64,000 nucleotides of DNA from UBA1660 sp964462035 (lineage in GTDB: Bacteria; Myxococcota_A; Polyangia; Polyangiales; Houyiibacteriaceae): assembly GCA_964462035.1 (NCBI GenBank), contig CAYXAP010000033.1, positions 20,306 to 84,305 on the forward strand. Direction: 5' to 3'. The notes beneath the pieces are model-generated. The model saw only the letters and a list, made by a program, of their open reading frames with translations, was not told the DNA's origin and did not search any database. This document shows positions 34,196-43,112 of this stretch, piece after piece (within the stretch, counting starts at the first letter, position 1; every line of letters begins with the position of its first letter). The translations under genes and the position numbers were made by a program.

Positions 34196-34741
34196 TCAGC
34201 CGGCCACCTGAGCGCTGACGGCGTCTCGGATCTCGGTGACCCGCTCCTCGGCGACACCGAGCTTCTCGGCCAGGTCCTTCATGAAGGTCTCCTCGCTCCG
34301 GGAGATGTCCCCATCCGCGTCGGCGAGCTCCCAGCTCAACGCGACCAGCATCTCCGCCAGCACGGGGTGACCGATGCGGACTGCGAGCTGGTCGAGGTCG
34401 GGCGGGTTGTGAACGGCCGTGACCATCTCGTCCTGCGCGTCGGCGTCGAGCCGGCTGCGCATGATGATCTCCTTGAGCATGTGCGCTTCTTCGGGGTCGA
34501 GCTTCCGATCGGCGTTTGCCATCACGATCAGCGTCTCGATCGCCGCTCGCTGAGCGGTCACCACGGCGTCGGCGTCGAGGCTGACGAGCCACTCGCGCAG
34601 ATCACCCAGCCGCGATTCACCGACCACATAGGCCGCCACCGAGAGCCCTGCCTCCTGGTGCTCGTTCGTGATCAGCCCGCCCGATGCGAGGGTCCCGATC
34701 CAACTCGCGACGGCTCGCATCCCATCCTCTTGCTGCGTCAT
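34196..34741 (-). CDS. TerB-like / DUF533-type protein
   Basis: A 181-residue cytoplasmic helical protein. The core AAIETLIVMANADRKLDPEEAHMLKEII and LSWELADADGDISRSEETFMKDLAEKLGV match the TerB fold (helical bundle with acidic metal-binding loops), shared with DUF533 inner-membrane proteins. Function in this group is unknown; tellurite-resistance naming should not be taken literally. First gene of a two-gene unit with the ABM-like protein. It is divergent from the sensor kinase at 34794 with a 52-bp spacer. Confidence 0.75.
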   Translation of the reverse strand: MTQQEDGMRAVASWIGTLASGGLITNEHQEAGLSVAAYVVGESRLGDLREWLVSLDADAVVTAQRAAIETLIVMANADRKLDPEEAHMLKEIIMRSRLDADAQDEMVTAVHNPPDLDQLAVRIGHPVLAEMLVALSWELADADGDISRSEETFMKDLAEKLGVAEERVTEIRDAVSAQVAG

Positions 34742-34793
34742 GGCCCGAAGGTAAACGATCCACGGTGGTCGCCGCGACCGGTTATGGTGAGCC

Positions 34794-36143
34794 GTGCTCG
34801 GCCTCCGTCTCCAGATCGGTCTGGCCCTCGCGGTGGCCTTCGCGATCGCCTTCGGCGTCCTCGGCGCGGCGAGCCTCGAGCTCGGTCGCCGGGAGCGGGC
34901 GCGGATCCGGACGGAGGAGGCGCAGGCCCTCGCCGGCACCCTCGCCGTCGCCATCGGCGACGACGTCGATCCGCAGCGTTTCGACGGCCTGGCCGAGCAG
35001 GCCCTCTCCGCCGGTGTGCGAGGCGTCTCGCTCACGGGGCCCCGCATCGAGCTGTCACGCGGGGTCACCCGTTTGGGCGAGCGGGTCAGCGCGGCCGTGC
35101 CCGGCGTGGCCGAGGCCGAGGTCACCCTCTGGCTTCAGGAGCCGAGCGGTACGGGTCCCTTCGGCGACCTGTGGGTCTTCTACATCGCGCTCACCGGTCT
35201 CCTGATCCTCTTGCTGACCTACGTGGTCCTGACCTTCCTCATCGTCCGACCGCTGCAGCAGGTGACCCAGGCGTCCGGTCGGCTGGCGGACGGGCGGACG
35301 GAGGTCGAGGTCCCCGAGCGCGGTGCCGGCGAGGTCCGCAAGCTCGCGCGCTCGTTCAACGCGATGGGCAAGCAGGTTCGCGCCGATCGCGCACAGCTCG
35401 AGGAGCGGCTCGCGGAGCTCGAGGCGACCACCGCCGAGCTGGCCCACGCCGAAGATCAGGTGCTGCGTTCCGCCCGCCTGGCCTCCGTCGGTCGACTGGC
35501 CGCGGGCGTGGCGCACGAGATCGGCAACCCGCTCACCGCGGTGGTCGGTCTCGTCGATCTGGCCCGCGACGTCGACCTCGACGCCGAGACCCGCGATGAG
35601 CTCCTCCAGCGGACGACCCGGGAGACGGAGCGCATTCAGCGCATCATCCGGGACCTGCTCGACTTCGCGCGCCCGGAGGCCGACTCGGCGGACGCCATGG
35701 CGGACCCCGCTGCGGTGATCGAGGACGCCGTGCGGCTGGTGGCGCCACAGAAAGACACCAGCGCCATCCGCATCGAGCAGCGGCTGGAGGCGGTGGGCAT
35801 GGCTCGGGGCTCGGCCGACCGGCTGAAGCAGGTCGTGCTCAACCTCCTGCTGAACGCCGTGGACGCGGTCGACGGGGAGGGCGAGGTGGTGATCGAGCTC
35901 GGCACCGATGGCGACCAGATCCTCGTCGCCGTCAGCGACGATGGCCCGGGGATCGCGCCGGAGGTGCGGGACCAGCTCTTCGAGCCCTTCGTCACCACCA
36001 AACCGGTCGGTCGCGGCACGGGTCTGGGCCTGGCGGTCTGCCACACGATCGTCGAACGCCTCGGCGGCTCGTTGCGAGCGACCGAGGCGTCGAGCGGTGG
36101 AGCTCGTTTCGAGCTCCGGCTACCGGCGGTTCAGGAGAGCTGA
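34794..36143 (+). CDS. Membrane sensor histidine kinase (NtrB-like)
   Basis: A 449-residue inner-membrane kinase from a GTG start. TM1 is at about 5-27, a periplasmic sensor loop at 30-125, TM2 at 127-151, and HAMP at 150-205. A coiled coil leads to HisKA with phospho-His241 in GVAHEIGNPLTAV, and HATPase follows with NLLLNAVDAV, DDGPGIAPEV and GRGTGLGLAVC. This H-box is typical of kinases that pair with sigma54 (NtrC-type) regulators. No regulator is adjacent; the orphan NtrC-like regulator at 43965-45356 is a candidate partner (inference). The 3' end overlaps the convergent DUF1552 gene by 13 bp. Confidence 0.9.
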   Translation: MLGLRLQIGLALAVAFAIAFGVLGAASLELGRRERARIRTEEAQALAGTLAVAIGDDVDPQRFDGLAEQALSAGVRGVSLTGPRIELSRGVTRLGERVSAAVPGVAEAEVTLWLQEPSGTGPFGDLWVFYIALTGLLILLLTYVVLTFLIVRPLQQVTQASGRLADGRTEVEVPERGAGEVRKLARSFNAMGKQVRADRAQLEERLAELEATTAELAHAEDQVLRSARLASVGRLAAGVAHEIGNPLTAVVGLVDLARDVDLDAETRDELLQRTTRETERIQRIIRDLLDFARPEADSADAMADPAAVIEDAVRLVAPQKDTSAIRIEQRLEAVGMARGSADRLKQVVLNLLLNAVDAVDGEGEVVIELGTDGDQILVAVSDDGPGIAPEVRDQLFEPFVTTKPVGRGTGLGLAVCHTIVERLGGSLRATEASSGGARFELRLPAVQES

Positions 36144-37543
36144 GAGAGCGGCCCGGTGCCCTCGAGGCCGAAGCTGTCGGCGGGGACGCCGGCGGCCTGG
36201 AGCATCGAGATGTACAGATCCGCGATCGGCTCGTCGTCGGTGTAGCGGATGTGGCGACCCGAGCGCACCGCCCCACGGCCGCGGCCGGCGAGGAGGAGCG
36301 GCAGGTTCGTGTGTCGATGGACGGGACCGCTCGCCTGCGGCGAGAGGCTGCCGTCGCCGTTCGCGTGACCGGTGCCGTCGAGACCGCCACCGAACATCAC
36401 GAGCGAGTTGTCCAGCAGCGTGCCGTCACCATCGTCGACCCCCTTGAGGCGGCGGACCAGCGAGCCGAACTGTTCGATCTGCCACTTGTTGATGGCCTCG
36501 ATGCGCCGAACGTCGGCATCGCCGGCCTCGAGGTGAGACATCTGGTGGTGGTTGCTGCCGATCGCGCTGCCGCCGACGCTCAGGAAGTCGTACACGTTGC
36601 CCGGCTTCTCCAGCATCAGGGTCGCGACGCGAGTCCGGTCGCACTGGAAGGCGAGCTTGATGACCTCGAACATGTGGTCGACCAGGTTCAGCCAACCGGG
36701 GTTGTCGGGCGGTGCCGCACCCGGGTCGCAGATGACGCCGCTGTCTTCGGTCTCCAGCTTGATCTCGAGCTGGCGGATCCCCGAGAGGTAGCCGTCGAGC
36801 TTCACGCCGTCCTTGGCACCGAGCTGGCCCCGCAGCCGGGTGATGTCGTCGAGACAGTAGTCGAGCACGCTCTGGTTCCGCGCCATGCGGAGGGCGCGTT
36901 GCTCCTCGGTCTCGCCCGGATCGAAGCCCGCGAAGAGGCGCTCGAACGCGGCGCGTGCCGACGCCTCCTTGGCCATCGGGGTCGTCTCGTTCGCCCAGGA
37001 GATGTTCGACTTGTAGATGGGCGCGTAGCCCGAGTCGCCGCCGTAGCTTCCCTCACGGGTCGCGAGCACCAGGCTCGGCACGGCGGGCGTGAACATCCGC
37101 AGATGGTTCGCGGCGACCTGGTCGACGCTGATGCCGTTGCGGATGTCCGTGCCGTCCGTCTTCTTGAGACGGGCGGCCGTCAGGAACGTGCCGGTGTCTC
37201 GGGCGTGGTCGCCCGGCCCGTCGTTGCTCTCCGTTCCGTCGGCGTAGGTGTAGCGCCCGCCACCCGGCTTGTTGCTCAGACCGCTCAGGACGTTGAAGTC
37301 GCCCTGGATGTCCGAGAGCCCCGTCAACTGGTAGGGCAGGGTGTAGCCACTGCCTTCGCCGCTCGGGGTGATACCGGTTCGGATCATCCCATTCGGCACG
37401 TAGATGTAGCAGAGGCGAACGGGGTCATCGCCCTGCGCCTGCGCCTTGCGACGCCCGATGGGGATCATGGCGTCGAGCATCGGGAGGCTGATGGCCACCC
37501 CGGCTCCGCCCAGGAAGAATCGACGGCTCAGCTTCTTGCTCAT
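36131..37543 (-). CDS. DUF1552 Tat-exported protein
   Basis: A 470-residue protein with a twin-arginine signal (SRRFFLGG at 6-13 followed by a hydrophobic stretch). The rest matches the DUF1552 family by its LCYIYVPNGMI start, FNVLSGLSNKP, DHARDTGTFLT, SVDQVAANHL, QLEIKLETED and CDRTRVATLML, and a C-terminal LPLLLAGRG with YTDDEPIADLY. It has an alkaline-phosphatase-like look and is thought to be exported folded. Function unknown. In Planctomycetes and Myxococcota the gene is nearly always coupled to a DUF1592-type gene, as here (ATGA overlap). Confidence 0.88.
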   Translation of the reverse strand: MSKKLSRRFFLGGAGVAISLPMLDAMIPIGRRKAQAQGDDPVRLCYIYVPNGMIRTGITPSGEGSGYTLPYQLTGLSDIQGDFNVLSGLSNKPGGGRYTYADGTESNDGPGDHARDTGTFLTAARLKKTDGTDIRNGISVDQVAANHLRMFTPAVPSLVLATREGSYGGDSGYAPIYKSNISWANETTPMAKEASARAAFERLFAGFDPGETEEQRALRMARNQSVLDYCLDDITRLRGQLGAKDGVKLDGYLSGIRQLEIKLETEDSGVICDPGAAPPDNPGWLNLVDHMFEVIKLAFQCDRTRVATLMLEKPGNVYDFLSVGGSAIGSNHHQMSHLEAGDADVRRIEAINKWQIEQFGSLVRRLKGVDDGDGTLLDNSLVMFGGGLDGTGHANGDGSLSPQASGPVHRHTNLPLLLAGRGRGAVRSGRHIRYTDDEPIADLYISMLQAAGVPADSFGLEGTGPLSQLS

Positions 37544-39174
37544 CGGTCCAGCTCCTCTCGGCCGCCAACGGCTCGGAACACGTCGTCGATCACCAGCTCC
37601 TCGATGATCGCCCGAATGGAGCCGCCGCGCGCCTCCGCTCGGTCGACCACGTTCTGCACGATGCAGTAGTCCTGCGGCTGAAGGCTGCGCCCGATCGAGT
37701 AGGCGAAGAGCTTCTCGGTCACGCAGGCGACGTAGGCGTCGTCCTCCGCGAGGATCTGGGCCAGCTCGAGCGCGCCGTCGAACCGAGTGCCGTCGGGGAG
37801 CTCTCCGGTCGCGTTCACGGCATGGCCGTTGTCTTCCTCACGCCACATCCCGACCGGGTCGTAGTGTTCGAAGGCCAGACCCAGCGGGTCCATGGTGTCG
37901 TGGCAGACCGCGCACTCCGGGTTCCGGCGGTGCTCGGCGAGCCGCTCCCGAACGGTCAGGGCCTCGCCGCCTTCGGGCTCCTCGAGGAGCGCATCGACAT
38001 CCGCGGGCGGGTCCGGCGGTGGGGTACAGAGCATCTGCTCGAGGATCCACTTGCCGCGTTGCACCGGCGAGGTGCGGTTCGGGTGCGAGGTCACCGAGAG
38101 CACGCTGCCCTGGGTGAGTAGGCCGCCGCGCTGCTCGGTCAGCGTGACCCGTTGCAGCTCGGAGCCAGTGATGCCCTCGATGCCGTAGTGCTCGGCCAGG
38201 CGCTCGTTCACGAAGGTGTAGTCCGCCGTGAGCAGCTCGGTGAGGGGAGCGTCGGTCGCGATGATGTGCTCGACGAATGCGGTGGTCTCGTCGAAGAACG
38301 CCTGCCGCAGCTCCTCGTCGAACGTGTAGGCCTCGTCCGGGGTGTAGTCCTCGAGGCGGTAGATACGCAGCCAGCGCTCGAGGAAGCCCTCGAAGAAGCC
38401 TTCGAAGCGCGGGTCCTCGATCATCCGGCCCACCTGGTCGCGGATGGTCTCCTCGTCGGCCAGCGCGTCGACGGCCGCCAGGTCGAAGAGCTCCTGGTCG
38501 GGCATGGTCTGCCAGAGGAAGTAGCTCAGCCGCGAGGCGACCTCGTAGGAGTCCAGGTCCCGCACGCCCGGCGCGTGGGGCTCCGAGCGGAAGAGGAAGG
38601 AGGGCGAGAGGAGCATCGCGCGAACGGCGAGCTCGACCCCATCGTCGAAGCTCCCATCGACCGCGCCGCTCTCGATCATGTCCGCGAGGCGGGTGACCTC
38701 GACGTCGGTCGGCGGCCGGCGGAAGGCGCGGAGCCCGAAGTCCCGAACGAACTGTTCGGCGCACTCGCGACCACCGTCGCAGGGTAGGTAGGCGTCGCGG
38801 AATTCCGGGCGGGCCACGGCTCGGGGCGCCAGCGAACGGGAGACGGCGTCGTACTTGTCGACCAGCAGGACGCCGATGCTCAGCGTGTCTGCGTCGTTCA
38901 AGAAGCCGTTCCCCGACTCGTCGTCCAGTGGCAGCTCGGCGCTCGGGTCCTGGTCCTCGAAGAGGAGCGCCTGGACCGTGTTGCCGTACTCGTCACGGTT
39001 CAACCGGTGGATTGTCACCCGACCCGGGTCGATCTCCGCCGCCTCACACTGAGCCGGGGTGAAGGGGGTGTTCGGATCGTCACCGGTGGGGTCGCCGATC
39101 GTCCCCTGACAGGCCAGGCAGAGGACGAGGGCCGAGAGCACCGGCGGTGACTGATGGGGTCTCCACACACGCAT
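37540..39174 (-). CDS. DUF1592/DUF1588/DUF1585 family lipoprotein with CxxCH motif
   Basis: A 544-residue exported protein. The signal peptide ends in LVLCLAC, a lipobox. In order, the domains are DUF1587 (VTIHRLNRDEYGNTVQALL), DUF1595 (about 135-205), DUF1592 (SRLSYFLWQTMPDQELFDLA), DUF1588 (GGLLTQGSVLSVTSHPNRTSPVQRGKW) and DUF1585 at the end (FAYSIGRSLQPQDYCIVQ). A haem-type CAVCH near residue 420, followed by DTMDPLGLAFE, suggests a c-type haem as in the Planctomycete PSD1 relatives. It is the upstream partner of the DUF1552 protein. They may work together in oxidative breakdown of a polymer, but no substrate is known. Confidence 0.88.
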   Translation of the reverse strand: MRVWRPHQSPPVLSALVLCLACQGTIGDPTGDDPNTPFTPAQCEAAEIDPGRVTIHRLNRDEYGNTVQALLFEDQDPSAELPLDDESGNGFLNDADTLSIGVLLVDKYDAVSRSLAPRAVARPEFRDAYLPCDGGRECAEQFVRDFGLRAFRRPPTDVEVTRLADMIESGAVDGSFDDGVELAVRAMLLSPSFLFRSEPHAPGVRDLDSYEVASRLSYFLWQTMPDQELFDLAAVDALADEETIRDQVGRMIEDPRFEGFFEGFLERWLRIYRLEDYTPDEAYTFDEELRQAFFDETTAFVEHIIATDAPLTELLTADYTFVNERLAEHYGIEGITGSELQRVTLTEQRGGLLTQGSVLSVTSHPNRTSPVQRGKWILEQMLCTPPPDPPADVDALLEEPEGGEALTVRERLAEHRRNPECAVCHDTMDPLGLAFEHYDPVGMWREEDNGHAVNATGELPDGTRFDGALELAQILAEDDAYVACVTEKLFAYSIGRSLQPQDYCIVQNVVDRAEARGGSIRAIIEELVIDDVFRAVGGREELDR

Positions 39175-39365
39175 GCTCTACGTTGTGCAGGTTCCATACC
39201 TGATCCGTCCGTTACGGCCTCGTCGCGCGAACCGGGTTCGCGTAGGCTTTTTCGGGGTGTGGGCTGGATGATGTGTGACAGGTCGTCACGTCTTGGGGGC
39301 TCGGGTCCCGAGTGCGACGTTCACGATCCGAACACTCACGACCATGTTCCGTGGTATCCCGAACC
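39175..39365. promoter_or_regulatory. Divergent intergenic region with two palindromes
   Basis: No gene. CGCGAACC/GGTTCGCG around one G (39226-39242) followed nine bases after the right arm begins by a T5 run (39248-39252) looks like a terminator read on the plus strand, although no plus-strand gene precedes it. CTCGGG/CCCGAG around one T (39300-39312) follows. Either may be an operator for the divergent DUF1592 and acyltransferase genes. Confidence 0.5.
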
Positions 39366-39995
39366 ATGGTCGGGGCCTCGGTGAAGAAGGGCGTGAAGAA
39401 GGCTCTCGGACACGCCTTTCTCAAGGCGATGGGTTGGAGCCCGAAGGGCGCGCCTCCCGAGCAGGAGCGCTACGTGCTCATCGCGGCGCCCCACACCACG
39501 AACTGGGACCTGCCGCTGACGCTGGCGTTCTCGTTCGTCTACGACGTGCCGATTCGCTGGATGGGCAAGCACACCCTCTTCGAGGGCCCGGGCGGCTGGT
39601 TCATGAAGCGGCTCGGTGGCGTCCCGGTCGTTCGCAGCGAACGGAAGAACATGGTCGACCAGATGGTCGAGCTCTTCGACGAGAGCGACACGCTCGTCCT
39701 CGCCGTCCCCACCGAAGGGACCCGCTCTCGGGTGCCCTTCTGGAAGAGCGGCTTCTATCACATCGCCCGGGGCGCGGACGTTCCCATCGTGCTCGGCTTC
39801 CTCGACTACTCGCGTCGCGAGGGCGGCTTCGGTCCCCCCGTTCACCCGACCGGCGACGTGACCCGGGACATGGACGCGATCCGCGCGTTCTACGCGGACA
39901 AGCACGGCAAGTTCCCGGAGAAGTTCGGTCCGGTCCTGCTACGCCAGGAGGCCGAAGCGCTGGAGGCATCCGTACCCGATCGGGAGAGCCATTGA
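39366..39995 (+). CDS. 1-acyl-glycerol-3-phosphate acyltransferase-like protein
   Basis: A 209-residue PlsC-superfamily protein that would transfer an acyl chain to a lysolipid or glycerol phosphate at the membrane. The catalytic H(X)4D motif is HTTNWD (His43-Asp48). The substrate-binding block is PTEGTR (115-120) and the third block GFYHIARGADVPIVLGFLD. It lacks clear TM helices, unlike PlsC proper, and is shorter, so it belongs to the small soluble acyltransferase group. The ATG at 39366 fits the family; a GTG at 39312 would add 18 residues without similarity. The unknown gene at 40030 follows in the same direction. Confidence 0.82.
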   Translation: MVGASVKKGVKKALGHAFLKAMGWSPKGAPPEQERYVLIAAPHTTNWDLPLTLAFSFVYDVPIRWMGKHTLFEGPGGWFMKRLGGVPVVRSERKNMVDQMVELFDESDTLVLAVPTEGTRSRVPFWKSGFYHIARGADVPIVLGFLDYSRREGGFGPPVHPTGDVTRDMDAIRAFYADKHGKFPEKFGPVLLRQEAEALEASVPDRESH

Positions 39996-40029
39996 TCCCG
40001 TTGCCGTCGATCGGCACCCTTGACCGACG

Positions 40030-41070
40030 ATGACGCAGGGTCCGAAGCCGCCCCCGCCCCCGACCGGGCGCCAATCCAAGCCCGGGCGTGAGCCGACCCA
40101 GCCGGTTCCGAGAGAGACCAAGGGCCGCCTCGAGCTCGCCGCCGAGGCGATGCGACTTCGGGACGAACAGCTCCGGGCCCGCGTCGTCTACGTGGACCCG
40201 ACGATCGAGACCAACGCGGAGCTGGACGCGATCACCGCCAAGGTGGTCGCCGAGCTCCGCGAGCTGCAGCGCGTCGGGATGCGGGCCAAGGCCCCGGAGG
40301 ATCCGGGGCAGGTCGAGATCGAGCTCATCGCTTCGCTGCGGGGGCTGCTCGAGAAGATGCTCAGCGCGCGCCGAGAACACTTCCTGCGCCACAAGCTCGA
40401 GCTGATTCAACGGCGGGTCGCCAAGCTCTTCTTCACCAGCGAGGTGAAGGGAGCCGACACGAACGCCGACCGGACTTTCGCGCACCCCGACGAGGCGCTC
40501 CTCGCCGCGATCCAGACGCACGCACCGGCGATGCGCGCCGATCTCGGGAAGGCCAAGGTCACCGACGAGCGGGTGCGGACCGAGGCGCTCGAGCGGCTCG
40601 AGCGGATCGAGAAGATGCTCGCCGCCGACGTCCTCGCCCGAAGCCGCCCGGAGCTCGAGCGGCTCCTGCTCGTGTACCGCGACACGATCCTCGTCTGGCT
40701 GATGAAGGACTTCCGCGAGGGGCTCGGCGAGTTCGCCTGGGAAGTGGTCAAGGAGTCCGGCGCCGCGCGGGGAGGCGAGCTCACCTACAAGATCCAGGAG
40801 AAGCAGTTCCCGCGCTTCCGGCACATCTTCGAAGAGAAGTTCATGGAGCGGATGCTCGCAGGCATCCAGGAGCCGCTCGCTCGGGCGCTCACCGAAGACA
40901 GCGAGTACCGCTTCCGTGGCGAGACCCTGGCCTTCGCGTCGGACCCGCGCATCTACGCCGAAGTCTGTGCGGTGATGTGCAACACGCTCTACGGCTACCT
41001 GCATGGCGAGGGGTACCTCGATCTGCCGGTCAGCTGGCAGCGTGAGCTCTACGACGACGACGCGGTCTGA
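40030..41070 (+). CDS. Unknown helical protein
   Basis: A 346-residue cytoplasmic protein I do not recognise. The first 30 residues are Pro/Gln/Arg-rich and disordered. The remainder is strongly helical, with several charged heptad-like stretches (ELDAITAKVVAELRELQRV, RLERIEKMLAADVLARSRPELERLL). There are no TM helices, signal peptide or catalytic motif. A conserved-looking block ITEDSEYRF...YAEVCAVMCNTLYGYLHGEGYLDLP ends the protein. It lies 34 bp after the acyltransferase gene and is convergent with uvrC. Probably lineage-specific to Polyangia. Compare with other Polyangia genomes before assigning any role. Confidence 0.75.
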   Translation: MTQGPKPPPPPTGRQSKPGREPTQPVPRETKGRLELAAEAMRLRDEQLRARVVYVDPTIETNAELDAITAKVVAELRELQRVGMRAKAPEDPGQVEIELIASLRGLLEKMLSARREHFLRHKLELIQRRVAKLFFTSEVKGADTNADRTFAHPDEALLAAIQTHAPAMRADLGKAKVTDERVRTEALERLERIEKMLAADVLARSRPELERLLLVYRDTILVWLMKDFREGLGEFAWEVVKESGAARGGELTYKIQEKQFPRFRHIFEEKFMERMLAGIQEPLARALTEDSEYRFRGETLAFASDPRIYAEVCAVMCNTLYGYLHGEGYLDLPVSWQRELYDDDAV

Positions 41071-41122
41071 GTCCGGTCGCAGGCGCCTCCGCGCACCGAC
41101 AGCGGGCTCCGAGCTCCGCCGC

Positions 41123-43066
41123 TCACTCGAGCTCCGCAAACGCGTTCTCGATCGCGCTCCGCTCCGCGTTCGCGGCGCTCGGTTCCTCCGCCCGAGCCTT
41201 CGCTGGCGTCGTATCGGTCGCGGGTCCGAAGTGCTTCCGGATCGCCGTCGCTTGACGGCGCGTGGCCCCGGCGGAGATCAGCTCGGCGTCGGTGGCTTCC
41301 TTCACCGCGGTCAGCGACCCGAGCGCCGAGAGGAGCTTCGCGCGGGTCTTCGGTCCGACGCCCTTCACTGCGTCCAAGCCGCTGGTCAGCCGGCGCTTGG
41401 TGCCGACCTTGGTGCGCAGCCGGTTGGAGAAGCGGTGAGCCTCGTCGCGCGCGAGCGCGAGCATCGCGAGCGCCGGTGCCGAGTGCACGGGGATCGGGTT
41501 CTTCTGGCCGGGGAGGTAGATCCGGTCCACTCGCTTGTCGCCGAGCGGCGTCTCCTTTTCTTTGGCGAGGGCTGCCACCGGCTGGTCGGTGACCCCGATG
41601 TCCTTCAGCGCCGCCAGGGCGACGTTGAGCTGCCCCTTCCCGCCGTCGACCACGAGCAAGTCGGGGGCGTCCCAACCGGCGTCGCCGTCGCGGGCACGTC
41701 GGAAGCGCCGAGAGAGCACTTCGTACATCGCGCCATAGTCGTCGCCGCCCCGCGTCCCGCGGACGTGGAAGCTCCGATAGCGCTTCTTCTCCGGCTCCCC
41801 ATCGCGCAACGAGACGATGGCGCCCACGGTCTCGTCGCCGCCGGTGTGGGAGATGTCGATGCACTCGATGCGCGTCGGCCGCCGCGGCAGCCGCAGCCGC
41901 TCCTGCACCTGTGAGAGGCGACTCTCGAGATCGGTGCTCGCGCGGCGCTTCTGTTTGAAGGCGTGCTCCGCGTTCTCCATCGCCATCTGGAGCACACGCA
42001 GCGGCGCTCCTCGTTGCGGAACGCGCACCTTGGGCGCGCGCCGCGACGTGCTGGTCGAGCGCTCCTGCCGTGCCTCCGCGAGGGCCGCTTCCAGACCGTC
42101 CATCGCCTCGACCCGGCGCGGGATCAGCACTTCGTCCGGCACCGGCGCACGGCCGTACCACTGTGCGAGGAATGAGGAGAGCAGCTCGTCGTCCGGCAGC
42201 GAGACGGCGCCGAAGTCGAAGGTGCGCACCGAGACCATCTTCCCACTTCGCACCTGGACCACCGCGATCTCGGCTTGGTCCGCCTGACGGAACACACCGA
42301 CGACGTCCTGGTCGACGTCCTTCACCACGGCCACACGCTGAGACTCCCGCACCCGCTCCACTGCCTGCAGCTGGTCCCGGTGCACGGCGGCCTGCTCGTA
42401 CTCCAAGTCATCGGCCGCTCGGCGCATCCGCTTCTTCAGCAGACGGACCAGCTCGTCGTGGCGGCCGTCGAGGAAGAGCGCGACGTCTTTGACCTGTTCG
42501 CCATAGCGCTCGCGGTCCACCTCCATCACGCAGGGCGCGGGGCAGCGATCGATCTGGTACTGGAGGCACGGTCGCGAGCGGTTCTTCAGCTCGCTGTCGG
42601 TGCAGGTGCGCAGCTGGAAGTGGCGGTTCACCAGTCGCAGCGTCTGCCTTGCCGCGGTCGCCGAGTGGTAGGGACCGAAGTAGTGCGAACCGTCCGGGCG
42701 CGGCCGACGGACGACCTCCAGGCGCGGCCACTCGGCGCTCGGGTCCAGCCGCAGCGAGAGGAAGTCTTTGTCGTCCCTCAGCTTCACGTTGTAGCGAGGC
42801 TGGTGCTCCTTGATCAGCTCGTTCTCGAGGAGGGCGGCTTCCTTCTCGTTTGCGGTGACGAAGGTCTCGATGTCGCCGAGCTCGTGCTCGAGGAGCGCGA
42901 CGAAGCTGCGGACGTCCGAGGTGCTCGGCTGGAAATAGCTGCGCACCCGTGAGCGGAGGGAGCTGGCCTTGCCCACGTAGAGCACGGCTCCTTCGTGGTC
43001 GCGAAAGACATAGACGCCCGGCTGGGCCGGTAGGGTCTCGAGCTTCTCGCGGACGGTGTCGCGCAC
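41123..43066 (-). CDS. uvrC: UvrABC excinuclease subunit C
   Basis: A 647-residue nucleotide-excision-repair endonuclease. The GIY-YIG domain is at the N terminus (LPAQPGVYVFRDHEGAVLYV, about 12-45) for the 3' incision. The UVR motif lies near 205-240. The RNase-H-like 5'-incision domain has the DISHTGG and DLLVVDGGKGQLN motifs. Tandem helix-hairpin-helix (LDAVKGVGPKTRAKLLSALG) leads to a C-terminal tail of about 50 residues rich in Ala/Glu. All catalytic landmarks are present. It lies 46 bp downstream of the sigma-factor gene on the same strand, so it may share that transcript. Confidence 0.95.
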   Translation of the reverse strand: MRDTVREKLETLPAQPGVYVFRDHEGAVLYVGKASSLRSRVRSYFQPSTSDVRSFVALLEHELGDIETFVTANEKEAALLENELIKEHQPRYNVKLRDDKDFLSLRLDPSAEWPRLEVVRRPRPDGSHYFGPYHSATAARQTLRLVNRHFQLRTCTDSELKNRSRPCLQYQIDRCPAPCVMEVDRERYGEQVKDVALFLDGRHDELVRLLKKRMRRAADDLEYEQAAVHRDQLQAVERVRESQRVAVVKDVDQDVVGVFRQADQAEIAVVQVRSGKMVSVRTFDFGAVSLPDDELLSSFLAQWYGRAPVPDEVLIPRRVEAMDGLEAALAEARQERSTSTSRRAPKVRVPQRGAPLRVLQMAMENAEHAFKQKRRASTDLESRLSQVQERLRLPRRPTRIECIDISHTGGDETVGAIVSLRDGEPEKKRYRSFHVRGTRGGDDYGAMYEVLSRRFRRARDGDAGWDAPDLLVVDGGKGQLNVALAALKDIGVTDQPVAALAKEKETPLGDKRVDRIYLPGQKNPIPVHSAPALAMLALARDEAHRFSNRLRTKVGTKRRLTSGLDAVKGVGPKTRAKLLSALGSLTAVKEATDAELISAGATRRQATAIRKHFGPATDTTPAKARAEEPSAANAERSAIENAFAELE

Positions 43067-43112
43067 CGCTCCGGTCTAGCAGAGAGGTGCGACCCCGCCC
43101 GCCCGCGACGGC

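Noticed and set aside
34196..34741. Tellurite-resistance locus
   Set aside because: Only a TerB-like fold is present, with no other ter genes; the fold is widespread with other roles.
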